From Monosporascus cannonballus (lineage: Eukaryota > Ascomycota > Sordariomycetes > Xylariales), in assembly GCA_004154925.1 (NCBI GenBank), contig QJNS01000382.1, positions 22,322 to 49,868 of the forward strand: a DNA stretch of 27,547 bases, given 5' to 3'. The position numbers and the translations under genes were made by a program. How positions within the stretch are numbered: position 1 is the first letter of the stretch; the number at the start of each line of letters is the position of its first letter. Of this stretch, positions 1 to 10,000 are shown in pieces. The notes under the pieces are model-generated. The model made no database searches. It was not told where the DNA came from and worked only from the letters and a program-made list of their open reading frames with translations.

Positions 1-25
1 CCCCCCCCCCCCCCCCCCCCCCCCC
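1..25. repeat. Poly-C homopolymer at the left edge
   Basis: The window begins with 25 consecutive C and then turns abruptly into mixed sequence. Read outward on the other strand this is a run of G ending the molecule. That is the form expected when poly-G read tails from two-colour sequencing chemistry are assembled into a contig edge. It carries no telomere-like unit. A genuine C-tract cannot be excluded from sequence alone. Confidence 0.9.
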
Positions 26-1232
26 GCTGTATCACCTTTCCACAGTGGAGTCGGGGACCTGGGGGGGTCTCTATTGCGAAAAGAGGAAGCTGGAGGCAAA
101 GAAGCTAACCACCTGCTTACCTACCCGTCTGTTTACATATTTTGCGACGTACTAGGTACATACTCAACCACCTCCTCAGTGTTCGCCGCGTCCGCGCTGC
201 TCCGCCGGCTTCGCCAGGCTAACTGTGCCGCGGGAGGTTGGCAGATCGCCGTGGTCCCTCAGGTCCACATTGCAGTTTGTAACCGCAGCAGCAGCCCTAA
301 AACGCCGCCTTGCTGCGTCTGCTGCTTGTGCTGCCGGGATTACAAATATAGATATATCCAGAAAGGATATGGACCCCGTTTTCCTCCCTCTTCGTCGACC
401 TGGCAGATCAGAAATAAGCGGCGTATATACGCCTCGCCACGAAAGGATTCTGCCGAGAGGGGCTCGGCTTGCGTATGAGATGGCAGCTGCAGATTCCGTG
501 GGCGGACGAGCTCGTCTTGTTATACTTCTCGGCATTATGGGGTTAGGACGGTGCGGACACGTTTCGTGAGTCGGGTTCGGCCATACGTCATTATTCCCCC
601 AAGCACTCTCGTCCCTTCTCGTATCAATATTAGAGGGCAGGATGTTGAGTGTCTCGACATCACTCTCCGAGTAGTTAGCTGCTCCCATCGTTTCTCACTA
701 GAGCGTCTTGCGGGAGTTTCATGCACACCTTAAGCATGCGCGACGTTCATGTCGTATAAAATAGCTACAATGCGGTAGAAACATTTGATGACTCAACTAG
801 TTAGGCAAGGAGTGTGACAATGTAAACGAACCCTAGAGAACGAGAAGGCCACGAAGTCCAAAATATGTACCTAAGTGAAAAGGGGGGGGGGGATGCTACT
901 GCGCTACACCTCTCCTGAACGCCCGTCCCTTGGTGATAGCCTACCGAGATATGACCAGATATCCAGCAATACACGCTTTCCCAAACGGCCCCCGCGTAAC
1001 CAACAAAACCCCGCCTGAGCCCGCGCTCTACAATGATGGTGGACCGATGATAAGGAAGGAGATACTCCTATCGCTTGTTGTACAGGCAAAAAGAAGAAAG
1101 ACCACCCTAAACGATGTGCTTTTGAGCCATGGAGACGACTGGGCCTCCAAGTACACACTATGACTGGAAAGAATGAGATGAAAGTGGGTATCTCTGTAAG
1201 GTTACACTAAAAGGAATGGTGTAGGCCGTACG
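26..1232. other. Gene-free stretch downstream of the Myb-like gene
   Basis: No open frame here has a convincing protein composition or plausible splice partners. The longest is 170 codons on the minus strand (688 to 176). It overlaps other open frames on the opposite strand, and its length is near the maximum expected by chance in a window of this size. A run of 11 G lies at 882-892. The right part should hold the 3' untranslated region of the minus-strand gene ending at 1233; I see no clear polyadenylation signal. Confidence 0.6.
882..892. repeat. G11 homopolymer
   Basis: Eleven consecutive G follow an A-rich stretch, about 340 bp beyond the stop codon of the minus-strand Myb-like gene. It is a simple homopolymer and a likely place for length errors. 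Confidence 0.85.
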
Positions 1233-3229
1233 CTACAAGGGCATGGGATGCCGGTTCTCGTTGGGAAGTTTTCCGTAGATGGCGCTAACATTCTTGGCGA
1301 AGAGCTGCTCGCAGGCCCGCTTGGCGACCCGCGCGCTGTCGACCTGTCCCGGGTCCCTCTCGGCGCCCCTGTTGGCGTCGTCGTGCGACGAAGGCGGCAC
1401 GCTGGCCACGTCCGTCATCATGTCCGGCTCCGGGGTCTTGGTTTCCGACTTGCAGAACATATGGATGAGGTGCTCCTCTTGCTCGTCGGTCAGAGTCCGG
1501 AGACCCTCCTCGTACCCGAACTCCTGAGAGGAGGCCGTGGTGGTGGTGTTGGTGGTGATGGTGGTGTCCCAGGGGCCGCCGGCCGAGGCGCGGCGCGTGG
1601 CTTGTTTCCGCGTGCGGCGGTGGACCCTTTTGCTGGGCTCTTCCGCGTCGTACTCCTCGAGTCCGAGCTCAAGTACCCGCTTCGCTACGTGCCCATCGTT
1701 GAAATCCCAGGCGCGGCAGCCACCGTGCTCCTTCATGGCCTTGACTATATCGTGGTAGCGTCGCTTGTTCACTTCCTCCACCGCCTTCCGTAGGGCCTCG
1801 TCCTGTTATCAACCTCAGCCAAGTCGAGACCCCCCAGGCAATGGGATAAATGATAACGGGACTCTCAAGGTAGTTCAGGGACGCCTCGACTCACCTCAGA
1901 CGCGGGCCACTGCCCGTACTTCATGATCGCCCGAGAAAGCTGCATCTGAAGCGCCGCTCTCTGCTTAGGGCCGTATTTTTGGGTGTATTCCGCCTGCAGG
2001 TTCTCCCACATTCCGTTGCCTTTGCTGTCCAAGAACCGGTTCCTGAGCTCAAAAAGGTAACGGTCGGGCTCCGAGGCCTTATTGCTTAACTTGATTTGTT
2101 CGACTGGTGCACGTTGTGCTCTGGAGTGTTGACCAGCGCCAAATTCTTCTTGGCCGTTTTCGATATCCCCGTAGCCATTATTATTTGATGCTCGGCCTGG
2201 ACCACGTGTCCGCTTGGAAGATGGTCTCGGTCGTTTTTGGGGTTTCCTGCGTATCTGTTTGAACTCCATGAGAACCGGCGGCTGGTTAGGTAGCTGGCTG
2301 AAGTGGTGGTGCATGTTGCCCATTGATGTCATTGGGTGGGCTAGGGTCCGCGGATCCGGAGGCTGCTGCAAGAGCGGAACTTGTGAAGGTGCGGGGGCGA
2401 GTGGAATATTCGAATGGTTGAGCGTCATAGAGGGCCTCACCAACGCCGACGGCGCGACGCTCGGTGGCACGCTAACCGGGAAGAGTGAGTGGTGAGATAG
2501 TTGGGGCGACATATCGGCCTGCGCTTCGGTGCAGGAGACGCCGTAATGGCCCCAGTCCCAATTGGCTTCGGTGACCATGGGCTGATGATTCTCGGGAGAA
2601 TGGGACGCTTCCAGGCCGTGCATTTCTAGCATGTCGTTGGCCGTATGCTGTAGGGCCATCGGCGAGCCTGACTGACTGGACCGCATGTGCATTTGTTGAT
2701 TCCCCCAGTCGGGCCGGGACGTCCCCGGCGGCGTGGGCTGCTGGGAAGCCCCCCCTCCCTGTTGGCCGTACGACTGCATAGGCTTTGATGTCCCCTCAGA
2801 AAGAGGCGGTGATGGAGCACTGGAGACCGGAGTTGGCAACGAGGAAGAATCATAGGCATGGACGGAATAATTGTTAAAAGGTGGGATCTAAATCACCAAT
2901 GAGTCAATATGTTCCCAAATCAGAGCGCTTTCGGTCCAGACACATCGACTTACAGAAGTGTAGGCCTGGATGTCACCGCTGCCGTAGGCAGAAGTCGAGG
3001 GAGTCGTGTGAGAGTGACCAACCTCAGGCAGACTCGTTTTCACGACCAACCCGTCGTGCATCTGCATCGTCCTTGATTTCATGTACGTGTGGTCGTCCAT
3101 GCTGATATTTATCGATAACTGTTGCAGGTCAAGCTGTGACGGGGATTCTGTAGCTGAGGAAGAATATTCGGACTGAGTAGCAAGATCTGGCGGAGGGGAT
3201 GAAGGCTCCCAGAATTTATTTGTACACAT
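1233..3229 (-). CDS. Myb/SANT-like DNA-binding protein, three exons
   Basis: The gene model has exons 3229-2954, 2887-1895 and 1802-1233 joined in phase 0. The introns are 66 nt (2953-2888, donor GTAAGT, acceptor TAG) and 92 nt (1894-1803, donor GTGAGT, acceptor CAG). The product is about 612 residues. Residues 1-300 are low-complexity Ser/Pro/Gln/His sequence. A basic, nuclear-localisation-like stretch (KRPRPSSKRTRGPGR) lies near 310-324. Residues about 365-478 form two consecutive helical, tryptophan-bearing repeats of Myb/SANT type. The second starts with an acidic DEALRKAVEEV helix and ends with HVAKRVLELGL; intron 2 falls exactly between the repeats. A basic RRTRK tail and an acidic Ser/Thr-rich C-terminus follow. 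From family knowledge this looks like a Pezizomycotina regulator that I cannot match to a characterised gene. The start is uncertain: the frame stays open upstream to a TGA at 3316-3314, so another 5' exon is possible, and the next internal Met is at 3100. Nothing nearby suggests a target pathway. Confidence 0.88.
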
Positions 3230-3313
3230 GGGTCTCGAAGCGTCCCTCGCGAGCCCTGATCTGCGGTCTACTCCGGGATATGAATAAGGGGATGGAAAGT
3301 ATGCCTTCGCGGG
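3230..3313 (-). other. Open in-frame sequence upstream of the Myb-like start
   Basis: Reading the minus strand in the frame of exon 1, 28 sense codons precede the ATG at 3229 before a TGA at 3316-3314. The encoded residues (containing YSYPGVDRRSGLARD) resemble the Tyr/Pro/Ser-rich style of the rest of the N-terminus. A possible 3' splice acceptor (gcgaAG) lies near 3307. This could be the 3' part of an extra exon whose partner I could not identify, or simply 5' leader that is open by chance. Confidence 0.35.
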
Positions 3314-3316
3314 TCA

Positions 3317-6300
3317 CGACCAAGCGCGAGGCAAAGACGGAGGACAAGGGGAGTTATAGAAAACAAAGCCTTGCGGTCTATAGGCGGTAGCAGGAAAGTC
3401 GAATGAGATATGCGCGGCCGTAGAGCAGGCTTGCGTCCCTGGGACCTACATGGCATCCCCCTGTCGGGAGACGGATCCACATTGTGTAGTGTAGGTGAAT
3501 GGGGTACAGGTACACATCGACCGAGTATCGAGACAGGGAGACGAGGTTCCCAAGGGGGGAGGGTACGTATGAGTGAGTGGGTCCATAGGTAGACTTAGAT
3601 CTAGCCAGTACTGTGAAGAAACCAGGGTTGCCCATCCCTACTGCCACATGCGGGGACTACTAGGTACCAAGGTGCACGATAGCCGCCGGACGCCTCTCGA
3701 GTCCCGCAGCATTCTCTCAGCCGGGCACGAACTTGACGAGGAACGCCAAACGTGGAACGAGCTCGAGAACCCCCAAGAATCAACCCCGTAGCTCGTTTGA
3801 GGCTTACACGCCTGCGGCCTTCGAGGCCGCAAGAAGCGAGAGACACTGCTGGCCCCTCCTACCGGCTCGAGTCCGGGGCAGGCGGTAGTAGAGGCGAGGC
3901 TTAGCATGGCTTAGAGCATCGGGTTTGAGAATACCTTCGTGAGCGGGGAGTGGTTTGAACCAGTTGCTGGCCTGGTCCGGTTGGGGGTGGGACTATGGGC
4001 ATTCGGCTCCCATGGCCAAGCGACAATGATGACAAAACACGAAAGAGCGGGCACGTCCGAGGTCAAGAGCGCGATTCGGCGGAAACGGCAGGATAGGTAG
4101 GCAAACGTTCAAAGCCCAGTCAATCCTAGCTCATGCTAGAGCCAGTTCTTTGACTAAGCGATCCAGAGGGGTGCACCTAGCCCAAGCGAGCAAGGCATGT
4201 GCGGATACGCACTGTATCGCCTGCCACGAGGGCTTTTGAGCATTCCCCAAGTACCGGAGCCTGTTAGGTTGTGGTACATGCGACTTCGAGCTGTCCGTCA
4301 TGGGGGTTTGCAGAGCTGGGAGCAGCCGAGGCACCTCATAGGGTAAAGGCCTACGAGTCATTCTATAAAATTAGTGGTTAAAGATGACTCGAGTAATTCT
4401 TTATGGACAGATCCTTGAGCGTCGATTGAGGGCATGTGGGCCCCCTGGCCCCCCAAAGAGAAGCGCATTACGATGCTAATGACAGAAGTCAACGTCTTTC
4501 AAACACAAGATCTACCTAAGCATCCAAAGTGGGAAAGAGGAGATTATTAAGAGAACAGATACATGCCTAAACTGCCCCGGATCTTTGATGGTCACTATTT
4601 ACTGTATCTAATCAAGTTGACCCAGGCGAGCATTCAGATTCTCTCCCAACTTCAGGATCAGAGAGTTGAGGAGCTGGCATGTGGGGATTGTACAGGGGCG
4701 AACCACTAGTCTATTATCCCGAGCAATGATCCCCTCGGGGAAATCCCGCTGCATTAGAAGATAATCTCAGAAGAGCGGACGAAAACGTGGACATGTCGCA
4801 AGGAGCGGCAACCGTACGTGGAAGAGAAGGGCCCAAGGCTTCTCGGCTCAAGGTTGCTTGGAGCAGAATCCGGTAAGTCAAAAGCGGCTCGAGAAATAAA
4901 CGGCCTACTGCTGGATCTAGTCCACGGTCCCCTTGGAGAGCAACCGTCGCAGATTGGTTGGGTTGCGATCCATAGTAAATATGATTTGTGGGGCATGAAT
5001 TGGGTTCGAGTGTATGCGAATACTAACTTAGTATAGACCCTGAAATATGCGGGCATTTCTCTTTTCGGCAGCCCGACAGCTACCGGCTGATCTATCCGGG
5101 GAAAGGCTAGGAGCTAGGAAGTTAGTATACCTTACCTCAAAGGTTGATCGACTCTGATAAGGAAGACAAGAAGAAAAAAGTACCAGAATTGCGGGCTGCC
5201 AACAGCAAAAACAGCAGCAACGATAACTACATCCAGTTTGACTTCAAATGGTCCGCTGTGAAGCCGTGGCCTCGAAATTCTATGATGGAACCGCGCGACG
5301 GTCCACACATGTCCACATAACAGTTGCTACGACGAGAACGAGCCCCCTTGCGTGGGAGACTAAAGTCAGTAGTAGTTCTGCGATGGGAGTGTCAGCCCGG
5401 CGAGCTATCTAACAACCCGCGATCGCCTTGATCAATGGCTTATCGCGGATAAGGCAGAATCCGCGGCTGGAGGCCTAACCCTGCTGCGTCCATCGATCTC
5501 CGGTAGATGAGCGAATCGGCCAGAACCGTGCGCGCAATGGGCTGTTTCTGGTCCGGTCTGTGATCTCTTCTTTCCTGAGCAGGGAAAGTTGTGACAAGGG
5601 ATGCATGACACTTGGGCTACGGGGCCGTCATTTCAGGTCCCCCCAGTGGATACGCCCAATGCCGAGAATCGAATTTGCAAGAGCGCAATTCGGGTACGAT
5701 TTTCGACACACCTTTGGATTACAAATTATCGCATATCAGGTAGGCGGCAGATTGCACATCGCAGCAGATGAGTTGGGAACCTGTGGGGTTCTTCCGGTTT
5801 CTTGTGCGGCAGTATACGAAAATGGGACAGCTCCGTTCCGCCAGGTTTGAACTACCCAGCACTAACTTCGTACGTATATTCTCCGCCAGGCGTGGTATGT
5901 TAGTTAGCAGTAGCGCATGTGTGGGATGACCGTCTATTCGACACGATACGACACGTGGGTATTCTTAGAGTGCCAGCGAGACTGTAGAATGAAATGGCGG
6001 GCATTGCTAGACAACCGTCGCGTCGCATCGCAGTAGGGTGCAGTAGAATCTCGTGTGATTGCGTGCGTGCCGTCCCGGCAGATTGGAACCGGCGTTAACG
6101 CGCATAAATCATAGGCGCTGCTGGCGTTAGCTCGACGGTTTTGCATAAACGACCCATGATTCTCGCTCTGAGCAGGTGATCCGAGCGTAACATTACATGC
6201 AGTAAGAATATACTTTTGTGTGCCGTCGCAAGCGCAGTGCATGACAGTGGGAAAATTAGCCTGGAGATGGAGTGGCAGAAGGTGGATGGAGGTTGGGGGC

Positions 6301-6984
6301 AGAAAAGGAGGCATGTCGGGAGGGAAAGGGACCCACATGCCCTCCCTATCCATCAAATAGTGGAGGAAGACACGGCCCGGAGGCAACGGAAAGAGTCGAA
6401 CTGACGGAAATCGAAAAAGGCGGGATCCACGTCTAGCCGGTAGGTGCATGGCTCAACCGGTCGCCAATTCGACGCGCTTATAGTAGCACATATACACACA
6501 TATATCAGGTACCGAGTACATCACCCTGGCTGTATGTCTACTTCCGCCCACAATTTTACCACTCCTTTCATACCTTATGGAAAACCCACGAGAACAGATC
6601 CAGAACCAGCATCTATACAAGCATAGGATGCCTAGCCCTAGCTACCGCCCGAGCTGCATTCCAGAACCCTCATTCGGTCTGCTACATGAACACACCAGAA
6701 ATTCTCAGTGGTATTTTACACACAAGATGACTTGATTGTGTGTGGTGCCGAAAACGAGGTAGTAATAGCGGGAATGGCGTGCCTGAAATCTCTAGTGTAG
6801 AAGCCTCAATCATGTTTCCGCTCTGCACAATGGAGATAAATCGGCTGGATTACCTAAGACTCATATTTCCCAACTCAAGTACCCGGGAAACACAGGGTGC
6901 AATAGGTCACGGCTTCGACGTTGAGTTAACGTCCTTTCTTGCCTGTCTCGCCGACGGCGCCCCGATACACACAAGACAAGGCAC
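3317..6984. other. Gene-free stretch, left part of the central desert
   Basis: I find no protein-like open frame, tRNA, rRNA or transposase/reverse-transcriptase remnant. The longest open frame is 171 codons (minus, 6449 to 5934), with unremarkable composition and near the chance limit. Bases are fairly balanced by eye, without the strong A+T bias left by heavy repeat-induced point mutation. A short perfect hairpin sits at 3813-3831. The left few hundred bases should contain the promoter of the Myb-like gene; no clear TATA box is visible. Confidence 0.6.
3813..3831. repeat. Short perfect inverted repeat (8 bp, 3-nt loop)
   Basis: TGCGGCCT and AGGCCGCA flank a TCG loop. About one hairpin of this size with a loop of 2-3 nt is expected by chance in the window, so function is not implied. 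Confidence 0.5.
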
Positions 6985-7034
6985 AGCATAGCATAGCATA
7001 GCAGAGCATAGCAGAGCATAGCAGAGCATAGCAG
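6985..7034 (+). repeat. Pentanucleotide array AGCAT/AGCAG
   Basis: Ten tandem 5-mers of the form AGCAK occupy 50 bp: three AGCAT, then AGCAG and AGCAT strictly alternating. The right part is therefore also a 10-bp higher-order repeat. Mixed sequence flanks it on both sides. The array lies in the gene-free region and does not appear to be in a coding exon. Confidence 0.93.
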
Positions 7035-10000
7035 CAGGGGACCTTTTGCGAGGGGAACCCTCTCTGATCCACATACTTTAGGCAGAGTCGGTCGCACAGT
7101 GCCAGCAGAAAGAGCCAAGAGAGTGTACGTGGGTGTGTTTCCTCTTTGGCGCGGTTCGACAGGGGGTGTATGAAAAGAGGTACTTACTGTAATAGTACGG
7201 GGAGGGGGAGGGGGGGAACAGCACATCGCATACAGGGCGCAGGGTTTCTAAATTAGTGTCTGCGCGGCTAGCAGTTTCCTACCCGTTCAGTGGACGGAAC
7301 TTTACGTCGGGGCCCACTCACACCAATGCCGTTCCGTCCAGTCGGTAACCAATCAAAATGTCTATATAGTCTACAGCTGATGTCGCAAAGACGACTGGAT
7401 CTCTAGCCATCCCGCCATTTCACTGCTCGACCGTTGAGCGGGTTCGGCGTGTGCGCTGTGCTGAGCTTAGGGGATGACTTGCAATCCCGCCGACAGAACC
7501 CAAGCCATTGGGGGGCCGTCTATCTCTACCTTGATGAAAGATATCGGCAGTAAGGACTGGCTCGACGCCACTACCCCATTGGTTCGACATCTAATACCGC
7601 ACCGGTACCAGACGACCCCTTGCGCATATCTATCCTTGAAGGCTGAGCTTCGATGTAACCGCGCGTTTGAGTCCCCTCGCATCACGATGCCATTGGCTCC
7701 CCTGACTCTTAGCTGTTATGGCTTCACTGCCAGCCCTAGAGTCAAGAGAGGTCGAGCGCCTCGTAGAGCCCCCATTTCCCACCGCAGTTCAACTAACAAC
7801 ATCACAATAAGCGCGACTACGCCAGCGATACTCGAAAAGTTGTTACGGCTTACCGCGAACTCGCTCACAATCACTGGCCGGGCTAAGCGCAAGAACCCAC
7901 GCTCGAGGGGTTGATACCGGACGTCGATCCCCCAGATGATGCAGGTCAAGTGGCACAAACGGATGCCGCATCATGCCGGCCAAACAGGTCCGCCCGTCTC
8001 GTCGCCACAAGTATTCTTGGGGGATGTCCCGACGTACCTCTCGCGCATCGGCCCTACAGCTGCCATCAGGTGCTCTACCGCAGATGTCCCTCGGTTCTCT
8101 CATCACTCATTCGCATTCTTATTCGACCACGGCATGGAGTGCCGCGGCCCGCATGCCTGATCGGATCAGGCTACAAACCGCACGTCGAGATAGTCTGCAA
8201 GTCGGCGTTTAAGACGCATAACCATCTGCCCTCGCTCGCCTCGTTGAGGAATATGCCTCCCCCTATATAGGAAGGTATGGGCATGCGGGACACCCCGACT
8301 TTGATGCGCTTGACAGTGCCCACCCCATATCCCGAATGCCGGCAAGGAATCGGAATCCAAACCTCCCTAGTTACTGGTAGCCTCACTATCTAGGCGGTAC
8401 GTAGGATCGCTTATATCCGCGAGTTTTCCGCTCGCCGCCGTCCGCCCGTTTCGAGTCGGCGAATCTAGACTAGCGGCGACTTGCTGACTCGGCACGTATT
8501 TCCTAGTATGATCATATTTCGTACTCAACCAGCTGGCATCTCAAACTGTCCCGTGACAACACACCCTTTCTTTGTTTGAGGTGGATAATTAGGTACAGTG
8601 GGAAGTCACACAGAACGATCAGATTTGGCCCCGGATTCATGGTCCACTGGCTTGCATGCTTCCCGATTCCCGACCGATTGGTCCCATCGCACCGCATTTC
8701 ACTGCAATCAAAATAACTCACAGACGGAAACTACCAAATATTAGATAGTTGGCCAAGACATAACGTTAGCCAACCGTGATTACGTTCACCAAAGGCATAA
8801 GTCGACGCTCAGAGAAATATGCCCCTCTGCAAATATCTATGTAAGCCTGACCGGGGAGCTTGTCGTACGCTAGATACTGTGTACTGCTCGACACCGCGCC
8901 CTACCTTCCCGCGGTTCTGTTAATTCCTGGGGTCGTTGTACTACATGATCGAGCGTAACACGAATAGCGCCAATAAAATTCGTGCATACTGCAGAATTTA
9001 TGTCGTTAAGCCCTCGTGCCTGCTCTTCCATACATGCCGGCGGTGCTTGCGTAGAACTCGTCGTGGGGACCATGGGCAGAGCCAAGGCGCTCTCTATATT
9101 CCTACTGCCGCCGGCCTAACATGCTTTTCCATAGCTAACAACGCAGGCACTCTAGCCGCCATAGACTACAACCCTCGGTGGAAGTCCTAAAATGTACCCA
9201 TTCGTTAGGCAAGCCATGAGAACACCATCAGCCGTCATGGTACCGTAAATTTATGACCCCACCAATTATGAAGAACAGGGCGCACACACAGACACCAAGG
9301 AGAAAGATCTAGTGTGGGGTATGCTGTTAGAACAAGCGAGCCTGTAGGCTCGACGAACAGCCGTGGGCTTGCATCCGCCATCAGGGGTTTCGCGTTTTAG
9401 AGAAGCTCGCCTGTGCAGAGGCGAAATGAGCACCGAGCCCACCATTGGACGGTCCTCATATAGCACTACCGCGCACCATCATGCCTCCCTAGAGTTGCAT
9501 TCTTAAGATCATGGACGGTTGCGAGACTGTTCCGGGGGCCTGTAGAATAGTAATCAAATTAGGTTCCTACACTCTGCTGGGCCATGTTCTAGAGGCGCCC
9601 CCCGGCGACACCTGCCCCCCCCCTATTCGATACACTTAGAACGACACTGGGTCGTATACGTACCGCCCGCATATTAACCCCCGCAGCCTGGTAGAGGCGA
9701 CGTGCGAGGGCCCAAGTAGCACCCAGAGGCAGCCGCAACCTTGAGTGACGTCCACGCAGGCAGCACGTTGCGGATATGCCAGCCAGAATGTGCGTCATTT
9801 GATGTACCAGCCAATCGTTCGAGATGTTCTCGTGTGCCACCACCGCTCGTCCCGGGGGATAAATACACATGCACCTTAGACTTTCAGGGGACGGGGATTA
9901 AGGTATTGAGGAGGTTTTTAACCTTGGTATCCCTTTAGTCTCTAGTGGTGGGAATGACGTCGAACCAACCAGAGGACAGAATCCCCGAAGCGTGGAAGTG

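Noticed and set aside
176..688. 170-codon minus-strand open frame near the left end
   Set aside because: Its length is about the maximum expected from random sequence of this size. Composition is random-like, plus-strand frames overlap it, and no domain or splice partner is visible.
1248..1793. 181-codon plus-strand frame opposite the Myb-like gene
   Set aside because: It is an antisense shadow of exon 3, Val/Gly/Leu-rich because of the opposite strand's Thr/Asp codons.
3945..3975. TTTGAACCAG, another tRNA T-arm-like motif
   Set aside because: The flanking stem does not pair and no other tRNA arms are present.
7474..7914. 146-codon plus-strand frame
   Set aside because: It overlaps an open minus frame and several others nearby, with no recognisable motif. 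It is most likely a chance frame in stop-poor sequence.
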